NCBI RefSeq assembly: GCF_030503435.1
Contig: NZ_JAUKPO010000010.1
Coordinates: forward strand, 62,001-126,000
DNA length: 64,000 bases
Direction: 5' to 3'
Origin: Rhodocytophaga aerolata
Lineage (GTDB): Bacteria; Bacteroidota; Bacteroidia; Cytophagales; 172606-1
Positions 18,896-26,427 of the stretch are shown in pieces (positions within the stretch are counted from its first letter, which is position 1; every line of letters starts with the position of its first letter). The position numbers and the translations under genes were made by a program. Under the pieces are notes generated by a model. The model was not told the origin of the DNA. It did not search any database and was given only the letters and a program-made list of their open reading frames with translations.

Positions 18896-20284
18896 TTATG
18901 CCTCTACTGGTTCAAGTTGGGCAACTGGCAAACGTACGTTAAATGTACTCCCTTTGCCTACCTTACTTTCTACATAGATGGAGCCGCCATTCCGCTCTAC
19001 AAACTCCCGGCATACGGCCAGACCAAACCCACTCCCAGTTTCTCCGGCAGTTCCTTTGGTACTATGTTTGGCATGGAAGGCAAAAATCTTTTTAATAGCC
19101 TCCTGCGGCATTCCTACTCCGGAATCTTTTACACTTAATTCTACAAAATCGCCGGATTGTTGGGCTCTAAGCTGTATCTGCCCCGACTGTGGAGTAAATT
19201 TAATAGCATTGGATATTAGGTTCCGGATCACAGTCTCTACCATGTTACTATCTGCCTGTACCCACAAATCTGTAGGAATGGAATTCTCCAGGGTTATATC
19301 CTTCATTACGGCCGCCGGCGCTAAGGCTTTGCATACTTTTTCAGATAAATCATAAGGCTTCAACGGGCCTGTACGTAAGGCAATCTCATTCATTTGCAAA
19401 CGCCCCCAGGCAAGCAGGTCTTCTACTAGCTTCTGTGTTTGTCTGGCAGATTCCAGAGCCATGCCAGCCATTTTACTAGATTCATCAGAATCTGTGGCAT
19501 ATACTGGATTGCCAAGCATCTCCAGCAACATCACCGTATTTCTGGTTGGGCCCCGCAAGTCATGACTGATAATGGAGAAGAACTGGCTTTTCTGATTGTT
19601 CAGCAAACGCAGTTGTTCTTCAGCCTTTTCCCGTTCTGTCAGGTCTTTCTTCACCATTAGGCCAATCATCACGGCTAGGAGCACACCTAACATAATAGTT
19701 ATGGAAGTAGAAATTTCATTTTTATTAAACAACTCCTCTTCTGCTCTCCGGTGTTCAACAAGATCGTCTTGAATAAGTTTTATAAGATCCTGTGCCGTAT
19801 TTTCTATCTCATTATTTAAATGCTGAGCCCGGGCATATCTTTTTTTCAGCCCTGTTTTATCCGGCATCTTGCCTTCATATATTCTGATGGCATTATCCAT
19901 CAACAGAATACGTTCGCTAAGCATATCCTGGAGCTCACCAATATTCGCCTTTTTCTCCGGATACTCCTCCGACAAATTAGTAAGATAATTCTTATACAGG
20001 TTTATTACTTTTTTTGCGTCATCATACCTGTAATGGAAGTCTTTCTCACCAGATAAGATATAGCCCTTCAAATTTGATTCACAATAGGCCAGCTTATGAT
20101 TTAATAACACCAGTTGATTTACCAGCGAATCGTGCCGTTCGATGTAGGCTTCACTCTCGTACAAGCTTCTGGATACCCGAAAAGAATAGCCGATGGATAG
20201 CAGCAATAACACCATAGAAGCGCTTAGCCCAATAATGAGTTTGGATAGCGTAGACAACCTGGGGCGTAAAGCGTTAACAAACAT
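18896..20284 (-). CDS. Sensor histidine kinase with extracytoplasmic domain
   Basis: The frame opens at GTG 20350; the ATG at 20284 is a better start because TM1 (SKLIIGLSASMVLLLLSIGY) follows directly (462 residues). A helical extracytoplasmic domain of about 150 residues (CHASE3-like, RHDSLVNQLVLLNHKLAYCE) precedes TM2 (ITIMLGVLLAVMIGLMV). A short coiled linker follows. The HisKA domain has FFSIISHDLRGPTRN as its H-box. The HATPase_c domain has N-box VIRNLISNAIKFT, G1 VKDSGVGM and G2 GSGFGLAV. No receiver or regulator gene is next to it, so it is an orphan kinase that must signal to a distant partner. Confidence 0.92.
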   Translation of the reverse strand: MFVNALRPRLSTLSKLIIGLSASMVLLLLSIGYSFRVSRSLYESEAYIERHDSLVNQLVLLNHKLAYCESNLKGYILSGEKDFHYRYDDAKKVINLYKNYLTNLSEEYPEKKANIGELQDMLSERILLMDNAIRIYEGKMPDKTGLKKRYARAQHLNNEIENTAQDLIKLIQDDLVEHRRAEEELFNKNEISTSITIMLGVLLAVMIGLMVKKDLTEREKAEEQLRLLNNQKSQFFSIISHDLRGPTRNTVMLLEMLGNPVYATDSDESSKMAGMALESARQTQKLVEDLLAWGRLQMNEIALRTGPLKPYDLSEKVCKALAPAAVMKDITLENSIPTDLWVQADSNMVETVIRNLISNAIKFTPQSGQIQLRAQQSGDFVELSVKDSGVGMPQEAIKKIFAFHAKHSTKGTAGETGSGFGLAVCREFVERNGGSIYVESKVGKGSTFNVRLPVAQLEPVEA

Positions 20285-20414
20285 TGTCAATAGGATTAAT
20301 ACATGTAAAGAACGCTGCTTTCGCCGATATCTGTTAATGCATATCCTCACCTACTTACATATGTAGGATTTACTATCAATTTGCTGGATGAGTAGAGTTT
20401 CAAAAGAAAGCAAT

Positions 20415-20540
20415 GCTGTTTTCTAAGCAGCAAAACCTCAAAGAAAGGTAACCTACCTCCCAAAGCTACATGCCAGACACGATGTTAGATTTGAATGGGG
20501 TTGCACCAATAGCAAAGTGCTACCCTAGCAGAAGGTAGAC
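20415..20540. ncRNA. Candidate structured RNA element or leader-peptide region
   Basis: This patch is visibly richer in G and C than its AT-rich surroundings. It holds a hairpin at 20415-20431 (GCTGTTT/AAGCAGC) and another at 20498-20525 (GGG-TT-GCAC, 10-base loop, GTGC-TA-CCC). It also holds a 22-codon ORF at 20470-20538 on the plus strand (MPDTMLDLNGVAPIAKC...). The minus strand has no uninterrupted frame here. The orientation and function are unknown. It could be a small RNA, a leader of the kinase gene on the left, or a conserved mini-ORF. Confidence 0.3.
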
Positions 20541-20789
20541 AGCTAAAGATCAGGTATTTTCAGTTGGAATACCTTTTCCGTGTAATAGTTCTTTTACGTG
20601 CTTTTAATCTTTCCTCAAGTCTATTTGTAAAACCGCTATACAGGCTAGTTGTACACTATATTTTTCTGTTGATAAACAACTATATATGTACGCAGTTTTG
20701 CCTAGCATCTACTTTACTCATATATAAATAATACAAGTTAAACCCTGTAAATTGCAGATTTATGCAAAATAAATAATAATAAAATATAA

Positions 20790-20820
20790 TTTTACTATTC
20801 TCAAAAAAAGTGTATATTTG
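20790..20820 (+). promoter_or_regulatory. Probable promoter of the DEAD-box helicase
   Basis: TATATTTG (20813-20820) matches TAnnTTTG exactly. At 19 bases upstream the sequence is TTTT (20790-20793), three of four bases of the TTTG element. This places the start of transcription about 375 bases before the ATG and so predicts a long leader. Confidence 0.5.
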
Positions 20821-20986
20821 CAAAAAAATTGCAAAATTTTGTTGTAAACTGATTTTATTCAGGCATTTCTTTAAGCTCGCAGGTTTCTCCTAATATACTG
20901 TTCACCCGCTGGCTTTTCTACTGCCGGTTAGTGTATTTTTCAGTATTGTTCACATTTTTGCATACAGCCTTGATAAACAACCCTTA

Positions 20987-21008
20987 CCCTATGTAAACGT
21001 ACGTAGGG
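20987..21008 (+). promoter_or_regulatory. Leader hairpin of helicase mRNA
   Basis: CCCTATGTA (20987-20995) and TACGTAGGG (21000-21008) pair over 9 positions with one G-U wobble and a 4-base AACG loop. It lies in the predicted long leader and has no T-run, so it is not a terminator. Confidence 0.45.
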
Positions 21009-21145
21009 AAGTAAGCCCAGGTAAATGGTTACCCCAATACATTGTAATGGCTAACATTTTTGCTAGGGTGGTTGGAGTATGTTGACTAAGTAAGTTGTAC
21101 TATTTACCAAATTTTGTTGATGGACATTCATACGCCTTTTATGTC

Positions 21146-21177
21146 AAGGTTAAGGCAACGAAATGGCCGTTAACCTT
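21146..21177 (+). promoter_or_regulatory. Hairpin just upstream of the helicase start codon
   Basis: AAGGTTAA (21146-21153) and TTAACCTT (21170-21177) form a perfect 8-bp stem with a 16-base loop. The stem ends 23 bases before the ATG at 21201. It could affect ribosome access in a temperature-sensitive way, as suspected for cold-shock helicases. Confidence 0.4.
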
Positions 21178-21200
21178 TACTATTAAAAACTTTTTTACAA

Positions 21201-22901
21201 ATGAAAAAATTAAAATTTGACGAATTATCTCTATCCGACGAAATACTACAGGCAGTAACGGATATGGGCTTTGTAGAAGCCTCTCCTATTCAGTCGGAAG
21301 CCATTCCCTACATTATGGAAGGCAGAGATGTAATCGGACAAGCACAAACCGGAACCGGAAAAACAGCCGCTTTTGCCATTCCAGCCCTGGAAATGATAGA
21401 TGTAGATGATAAAAGTGTACAAACGCTCGTGCTTTGCCCTACTCGCGAACTAGCCGTACAGGTAGCCGAAGAATTTAAAAAACTGGGAAAATACAAAAAA
21501 CAAGTTACTTCCGTAGCGATCTATGGTGGCGACAGCATTGAGAAACAAATTCTGGCGCTTAGAAGAGGTGTTCACGTAGTAATTGGCACCCCAGGCCGGG
21601 TAATGGACCATATGGAGCGCAAAACCTTGCGTTTAGACCGGGTGAAGATGGTGGTTCTTGACGAAGCGGATGAGATGCTGGATATGGGTTTCCGCGAAGA
21701 TATAGAAAGCATTTTGGAACAAATGCCTGACGAACGGCAAACTATTTTCTTTTCTGCTACCATGTCGAAGCCTATTATGCAGCTGACAAAAAAATACCAG
21801 GACGATCCGCAACTGGTAAAGGTAGTAAAGAACGAACTGACTGCACAAAATATAGAACAGTTGTTTTTTGAGGTAAAACCTAGAGCCAAAGTGGAAGTAA
21901 TGACCCGCTTGATTGACTTATATAACCTGCAACTGATGCTTGTATTTTGCAACACAAAGCTACGGGTAGATGAAGTAGTGGAAGAGTTACAGATACGCGG
22001 CTATCAGGCAGAGGGCCTGCATGGCGATTTGCGTCAGCAGCAACGTAACAATGTAATGGCTAAATTCCGTGCTGGCACCACTACTATCCTGGTAGCCACC
22101 GACGTAGCGGCCCGCGGGATAGATGTAGAAGATGTGGACGCTGTATTTAATTTCGATATTCCATTAGACGAAGAATATTATGTACACCGGATAGGACGTA
22201 CCGGCCGGGCAGGTAAGGCTGGTAAAGCGTTTACTTTTGTGGTAGGCCGTGAGGTTCAACGTTTACGCGATATTCAACAATATACCAAAGTAAAAATACA
22301 ACGGGGGGTTATTCCTTCTTATGAAGATATTGTTGGTGTAAAAAAAGCCAAATTCATCGCTCAAATTCAGGAAGCTATACAAGAAGGAGGTCTGGAAGTA
22401 TTTGAAGATATGATCGAGCAATTGCACCATGCAGGTCTTCGCAGCGAACAAATTATTACTGCCCTTATTAAGATGAATATGGGCGTACATAAAAATGAAT
22501 TTGCAGACATGGACCTCAGCGGAGGCGACGATCGTGGTGCTGGGCGTGAGAGACGCAGCGGCGATCGCGAGCGTGACCGCGACAGAGGTCCTAGACGGGA
22601 CCGCGATAGCCGGGATAGCAAAAGCACTGGACGCAGCCGTGACAACAACCGCTCAACTAATGCGTCAATGGTGCGCCTTTTCATAAATATTGGACGCGAC
22701 CAAAAAGTGCGTCCTGGAGATATTGTAGGCGCTATTGCCGGTGAAACAGGTATTGCTGGAAATGCAATTGGCAGCATTGATATTTATGACAAATTTACTT
22801 TTGTTGAAGTGCCCAAAAATGATGTACAACGTGTGTTAAAAGGGATGGATAATAATTCAATAAAGGGCCAAAAAGTAAATATTGAAATTGCCCGCCAATA
22901 A
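21201..22901 (+). CDS. deaD: DEAD-box ATP-dependent RNA helicase (CsdA/DeaD type)
   Basis: This 566-residue helicase unwinds RNA duplexes in the cytoplasm, typically in ribosome assembly and mRNA turnover at low temperature. The Q motif (ASPIQSEAIP) comes first, then Walker A AQTGTGKT (48-55), PTREL, TPGR, DEAD (154-157) and SAT (185-187). The second RecA domain has ATDVAARGIDVE and HRIGRTGRAG. After a linker comes a low-complexity Arg/Asp/Gly/Ser tract (about 425-480, RERDRDRGPRRDRDSRDS). The C-terminal DbpA-type RNA-binding fold is last (about 490-566, RLFINIGRDQKVRPGDIVGA). There is no Shine-Dalgarno sequence. A long structured leader precedes it and two hairpins follow. Confidence 0.96.
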   Translation: MKKLKFDELSLSDEILQAVTDMGFVEASPIQSEAIPYIMEGRDVIGQAQTGTGKTAAFAIPALEMIDVDDKSVQTLVLCPTRELAVQVAEEFKKLGKYKKQVTSVAIYGGDSIEKQILALRRGVHVVIGTPGRVMDHMERKTLRLDRVKMVVLDEADEMLDMGFREDIESILEQMPDERQTIFFSATMSKPIMQLTKKYQDDPQLVKVVKNELTAQNIEQLFFEVKPRAKVEVMTRLIDLYNLQLMLVFCNTKLRVDEVVEELQIRGYQAEGLHGDLRQQQRNNVMAKFRAGTTTILVATDVAARGIDVEDVDAVFNFDIPLDEEYYVHRIGRTGRAGKAGKAFTFVVGREVQRLRDIQQYTKVKIQRGVIPSYEDIVGVKKAKFIAQIQEAIQEGGLEVFEDMIEQLHHAGLRSEQIITALIKMNMGVHKNEFADMDLSGGDDRGAGRERRSGDRERDRDRGPRRDRDSRDSKSTGRSRDNNRSTNASMVRLFINIGRDQKVRPGDIVGAIAGETGIAGNAIGSIDIYDKFTFVEVPKNDVQRVLKGMDNNSIKGQKVNIEIARQ

Positions 22902-22920
22902 AATAATGACGGATGAATAT

Positions 22921-22955
22921 TGACGAATGATTAAGTGAATCTTAACCATTCGTCA
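22921..22955. repeat. Inverted repeat after deaD sharing a 13-mer with the atpD-atpC spacer
   Basis: TGACGAATGATTAAG (22921-22935) and CTTAACCATTCGTCA (22941-22955) are complementary at 14 of 15 positions around a 5-base loop. The first 13 bases also occur at 1419-1431. The related unit TGACGGATGAATAT precedes it. There is no T-run; the real terminator follows. Confidence 0.5.
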
Positions 22956-22958
22956 ACG

Positions 22959-22999
22959 AATACAAAAAGCCTGCTGTTAAAAAGCAGGCTTTTTGTATT
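22959..22999 (+). terminator. Terminator of deaD
   Basis: A 17-bp perfect stem has arms AATACAAAAAGCCTGCT (22959-22975) and AGCAGGCTTTTTGTATT (22983-22999) with a 7-base loop. The T-run within the stem makes it effective on both strands. Confidence 0.85.
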
Positions 23000-23047
23000 A
23001 TGGCTAGAGTAATCACTATGAAATCAAACCTTTAACAGGCATTTTCA

Positions 23048-23701
23048 TTATAAACTAATTCGGCCGTCTTTCATTTCTACTTTACGGTCGGCCATGGTGG
23101 CTAGTTCCTCATTATGGGTAACTATCACAAAAGTTTGATCCAGCTCATCACGCAGCCTGAAAAATAAATGGTGCAACTCTTCTGCATTTCTGGAGTCCAG
23201 ATTGCCGCTGGGTTCGTCAGCAAAAATAATGGTAGGTGAATTTATTAAGGCTCTGGCAACCGCTGTACGTTGTTGCTCCCCACCTGACATCCTGGCCGGC
23301 TGATGATCATACCTGTCTTTCAGACCTAGCAAATTGAGTAATTCTTTAGCTCTGGCCTCTACTTTTTTCGGATCATATTTGCCCAAATAACCCGGAATAC
23401 AGACATTTTCGAGAGCTGTAAACTCAGGCAACAGGTTGTGAAACTGAAAAATAAACCCAATGTGCTTATTCCGGAACTGAGCTAGTGAATTTCCCTGGAG
23501 TTGCACCAGATTCTGCCCATTTAGCGAAACAGTACCAGTGTCTGGTTTATCCAGTGTTCCAATAATATGTAACAAAGTGCTTTTACCGGCTCCGGAAGCC
23601 CCTACAATGGATACTACTTCCTTCTTTTGAATAGATAAATCTATACCTTTTAATACTTGTAAACTCCCGTACTTTTTGGTAATCCCTTTTGCTTCCAGCA
23701 T
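23048..23701 (-). CDS. ABC transporter ATP-binding protein (LolD/MacB type)
   Basis: This 217-residue nucleotide-binding subunit has Walker [11 protein letters not shown]-loop [15 protein letters not shown], signature MSGGEQQR, Walker [15 protein letters not shown] and switch His in VTHNEE. The EPSGNLD and [14 protein letters not shown] sequences are typical of the LolD/MacB/FtsE branch, which powers transfer of lipoproteins or substrates between the membranes. No permease gene is adjacent in this window, so its membrane partner must be encoded elsewhere. The upstream region carries a 9-bp palindrome (23766-23787). Confidence 0.93.
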   Translation of the reverse strand: MLEAKGITKKYGSLQVLKGIDLSIQKKEVVSIVGASGAGKSTLLHIIGTLDKPDTGTVSLNGQNLVQLQGNSLAQFRNKHIGFIFQFHNLLPEFTALENVCIPGYLGKYDPKKVEARAKELLNLLGLKDRYDHQPARMSGGEQQRTAVARALINSPTIIFADEPSGNLDSRNAEELHHLFFRLRDELDQTFVIVTHNEELATMADRKVEMKDGRISL

Positions 23702-23765
23702 GAATATGATAAATAATGTTAAAATTAAGCAGCCATATCCATTTATTCAATTAAATGACCTGGAT

Positions 23766-23787
23766 AACTAATCAAAACTGATTAGTT
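23766..23787. promoter_or_regulatory. Palindrome upstream of the LolD-like gene
   Basis: AACTAATCA (23766-23774), a 4-base spacer and TGATTAGTT (23779-23787) form a perfect inverted repeat 65 bases upstream of the ATG. It is operator-like. No regulator is assigned. Confidence 0.3.
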
Positions 23788-23810
23788 TGAGTAAATAAAT
23801 CTTTTTAGCA

Positions 23811-23843
23811 AAAAAACCAGCCTGTAATGCAAGCTGGTTTTTT
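23811..23843 (-). terminator. Terminator of the CHRD lipoprotein gene
   Basis: AAAAAACCAGC and GCTGGTTTTTT pair around a short loop. It lies 38 bases after the stop at 23882 on the minus strand and ends in a run of seven T. Confidence 0.85.
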
Positions 23844-23881
23844 AATAAATAATCACTACTTTGTTTGAGTATTGGAACGGA

Positions 23882-24802
23882 CTAGCGTATCTGGCCTCTT
23901 ATTTCGCCTGGCCGGTTTTTATCTGTATGTATATTAACATAGGTATACCCTCTTTCCATAGCTTCTTTTAAAATAGAAAGTGGGCCGCCTTTTAAGTTTC
24001 CAACCAGGTCTGTTTCTTTAATTGTGCCTTCTGCGTATTTTCCATTTACTTCACCCTCTACTTTATCCAGCCGCAGGTTAGCTATTACACCGCCGTTTAC
24101 GCCGATAGGTGCCAGGTGAATATGGGAAAACAACGGATCTTTCAGCTTAGCTACATCTACCCGGAAACGTAATTCCTTGGCATGATGATCAAAATACAAG
24201 AGAGCAACACCACTTGCATCAGTAGCCACCGGAGGCACTTCCTGACTTCCGGTAAGTACAGCGGTAAATTCAGTGGAAGGCTGTTCTACCTGTTTGCCAA
24301 TCTGGCCGCGTAACTCCCCTGCCGGATACTTATCTGTATGAATGTTTGCATAGGCAGTTCCATCACTGAGGGCTTTTACCAGATCGGCTAATGGTTTGCC
24401 GGCTAATGGACCTACTAAGTCTGCTTGCCGTATTTTTCCTTCTGCCAACAGCCCATTTACCAAGCCTGTGGAAGGTACTTGTTCCTGCAGAAGGAATGCT
24501 ACTACGGGACCATTTTCTCCTCTTGGTGCCAGATGGATGTGAGCAAACTTTATTTTTTCTGTATTGCTAACAATCAATTTGTATGAAATTTCTGTTCCGG
24601 CGGCATTTAACGTAAAAATTCCCTGTCCGGCACCGCTGGCTTGCACAGGCGTATCGGCTACTTCCTGATCGCCAGAAAGAAAAGCAGTATAGGTTTGCGT
24701 TTTACCGGCAGGAGGTTTAGCTATAATATCTTCCAGGTATTCGCAACTGCTAAGCAAAACAGTTAAACAAAAGACGAGTGTGGTAATGAGGTATTTTTTC
24801 AT
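23882..24802 (-). CDS. Lipoprotein with two CHRD domains
   Basis: This 306-residue protein has a lipoprotein signal (YLITTLVFCLTVLLSSCEYL, lipidated Cys20). Two tandem CHRD (chordin-like) repeats follow, about residues 38-165 and 175-305. Each begins with an FxAxLSGxQEVxxx core (YTAFLSGDQEVADTP; FTAVLTGSQEVPPVA), has a HIHLAP motif in the middle, and ends with YxNIHTDxxPxGEIRGQI. The two copies are clearly diverged. CHRD proteins in bacteria are surface or periplasmic and of unknown activity. It appears to be a single-gene unit. Confidence 0.9.
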   Translation of the reverse strand: MKKYLITTLVFCLTVLLSSCEYLEDIIAKPPAGKTQTYTAFLSGDQEVADTPVQASGAGQGIFTLNAAGTEISYKLIVSNTEKIKFAHIHLAPRGENGPVVAFLLQEQVPSTGLVNGLLAEGKIRQADLVGPLAGKPLADLVKALSDGTAYANIHTDKYPAGELRGQIGKQVEQPSTEFTAVLTGSQEVPPVATDASGVALLYFDHHAKELRFRVDVAKLKDPLFSHIHLAPIGVNGGVIANLRLDKVEGEVNGKYAEGTIKETDLVGNLKGGPLSILKEAMERGYTYVNIHTDKNRPGEIRGQIR

Positions 24803-25133
24803 ATGTTTAGGAGGTTGGTTAGAAAAGATTCGTTAAGGCTATGGATTATCCTTTGCAATGGATTATACTCAACTTACTACATTGTTCCCTATAAACCATC
24901 GTCTAAACTATTTTTATTTAGCCGCAAGCTGGCTTTGGCTATACATACGTAAGCAGCGCTGCCGCCAGATTGCTCCCTGCACGTAAAAATTTTCGGATTG
25001 GTTGCTTATGCCTGCAAATTTTCTCTTCTAGGGAATGCTAGCAGTTCGTATGTGGGTTCGTTACTAAGATTTCGCTATTGACAATATGCATTTAAATTCC
25101 TAACTATCTACAGACACTAATGGTAAAGAGACA
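24803..25133. other. Divergent intergenic region, no gene seen
   Basis: About 330 bases lie between the CHRD lipoprotein gene and the zinc-ribbon gene. It must hold both promoters. I found no exact promoter match and no ORF of note. Confidence 0.4.
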
Positions 25134-25388
25134 ATGTCAGTAAATGAAGAAAAAATAGCTTGTCCGAAGTGTTCCTGGGAACCCGATGGACATGCCTACT
25201 GGACATGCAGCTGTGGAATAAGCTGGAATACCTTTGAAACGTATGGCAAATGCCCCGGATGCGGAAAAATATGGAGAGATACGCAATGTCCGGAATGCGC
25301 AAAATGGTCGCCACACGTAGATTGGTATGTTGACTTGCCAGCTATTGAGCTGGAAAAAGTAGAAAAGGCTACGATTGCCCAGACGTAA
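25134..25388 (+). CDS. Small double zinc-ribbon protein
   Basis: This 84-residue protein has four Cys pairs: C10-x2-C13, C25-x-C27, C40-x2-C43 and C52-x2-C55. This is enough for two zinc ribbons (CPKC ... CSC, CPGC ... CPEC). It is rich in Trp (positions 15, 23, 31, 47, 58, 64), four of them two to six residues from a Cys. The C-terminus is a short acidic/helical tail. No signal peptide is present, so it is probably cytoplasmic. I do not know a function; zinc binding and protein or nucleic acid contact are likely. It converges on the nuclease gene with 8 bases between stops. Confidence 0.75.
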   Translation: MSVNEEKIACPKCSWEPDGHAYWTCSCGISWNTFETYGKCPGCGKIWRDTQCPECAKWSPHVDWYVDLPAIELEKVEKATIAQT

Positions 25389-25396
25389 ACCAAGCG

Positions 25397-26323
25397 TTAA
25401 TATACTTTACAAAGCAGATCGGCAAGCCGGTAACCTGCCAGGACAATCCGTTTTTCAGCTACTGCTTTGGCTGTATCAATATACTCCTGGTTTAAAAGTA
25501 GTGCCTGCTCGCGGTTAGTACTCGATTGCAATCCTTCTTGTGTATACGCATGTTTTTTCGCCAGTTCAAAGCTTTCTTTTTCAGCCCAGCCTTCAAACTT
25601 TTTATTTTTCAATTCTTTCAGGTTTTTCCTGCTCAACTCTTTCTGATTTTTTAGCAGTACAGCCCGGTTATCGGCCTCCCGGAAGTTTTGTGAACCGATC
25701 ACTAGCCAATCCCAGAAACTATGCAGCGTAAAGGCCTTTCCCTCTTCTTCCGCCCGTACATAGAGTAAGTTACCGCCCTGGTCGCCTTTAGGTAATTCTG
25801 CGGAAAAAAGGGCCGTTGCATGAAGAGGCTGATGAATATCGCCCAACAGGTGGAATACCCAGCACAAAGCAATGGCTTTTTCTTCGTCGGAGGCTTTGCT
25901 TTTTAGTACTTGCAGGTTTTGCTTGTAAGCCGACACAATATTTACTGAATCGGCTTCAGGAATAGTAATGGCAGCGCCATTGTTGCTAATGTGCGGATAG
26001 TTGATATAGTGCCAGTTATGGTGCTTGGGCTCATAGTCGGTACTCTTGATATCGTCGGGCCACCGGGCAGCCAGCATGAATAAGTATAACTCTTTTTCGT
26101 CCGCTGATAGAGTTTCGCTCGCCAGTTTAGGAGCAAACATCTGGGTATATTGTGGGTGTTTTTTTAACAGAGCAAGTACCTTAGCTAAGGCTTTGGGATC
26201 TTTTGCTTTTAATTCACGGTAGGCAATAGCTCCACTAACCATATGTCCGGGAATATTCCAGGCAAATAATACGGAAGGAAAAATTAACAGGCAGACAAAT
26301 ACAAGAAATTTTACTGGGCTCAT
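25397..26323 (-). CDS. Secreted S1/P1-type nuclease
   Basis: The frame opens at GTG 26335, but ATG at 26323 gives a normal signal peptide (MSPVKFLVFVCLLIFPSVLFA) followed by the mature start WNIPGHM. In S1/P1 nucleases the first mature residue, Trp, is a zinc ligand, so this cleavage site fits. Further ligand motifs are ARWPDDIKS, HHNWHYIN and HLLGDIHQPLHAT. The family cleaves single-stranded DNA and RNA and 3'-nucleotides in the periplasm or medium, using three zinc ions. It probably scavenges nucleotides and phosphate. The length (308 residues) is normal and all recognisable ligands are present. Confidence 0.92.
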   Translation of the reverse strand: MSPVKFLVFVCLLIFPSVLFAWNIPGHMVSGAIAYRELKAKDPKALAKVLALLKKHPQYTQMFAPKLASETLSADEKELYLFMLAARWPDDIKSTDYEPKHHNWHYINYPHISNNGAAITIPEADSVNIVSAYKQNLQVLKSKASDEEKAIALCWVFHLLGDIHQPLHATALFSAELPKGDQGGNLLYVRAEEEGKAFTLHSFWDWLVIGSQNFREADNRAVLLKNQKELSRKNLKELKNKKFEGWAEKESFELAKKHAYTQEGLQSSTNREQALLLNQEYIDTAKAVAEKRIVLAGYRLADLLCKVY

Positions 26324-26427
26324 GAAGGTATTCACTTATCAGGCTTACTAGATTTAAAATTACCGGAAAACCTGAACAAAAGGGAAATAAAATAAGAAAA
26401 ACACAATAAGTTCTATACTATATACAG

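Larger units (their letters stand above)
20351..21200. other. Long divergent intergenic region with RNA-like element
   Basis: This 850-base gap lies between divergently transcribed genes. From left to right it contains a GC-richer structured patch at 20415-20540, a -7 box at 20813-20820, and an approximately 375-base leader for the helicase with hairpins at 20987-21008 and 21146-21177. Each is listed separately. Confidence 0.6.

Noticed and set aside
20451-20540. tRNA-like pattern on the minus strand (T-arm-like GGATTTGAA complement and a 7-base loop)
   Set aside because: The residue 5' of the anticodon would not be U, acceptor arms do not pair and no full cloverleaf can be drawn. It is kept only as an undefined structured element.
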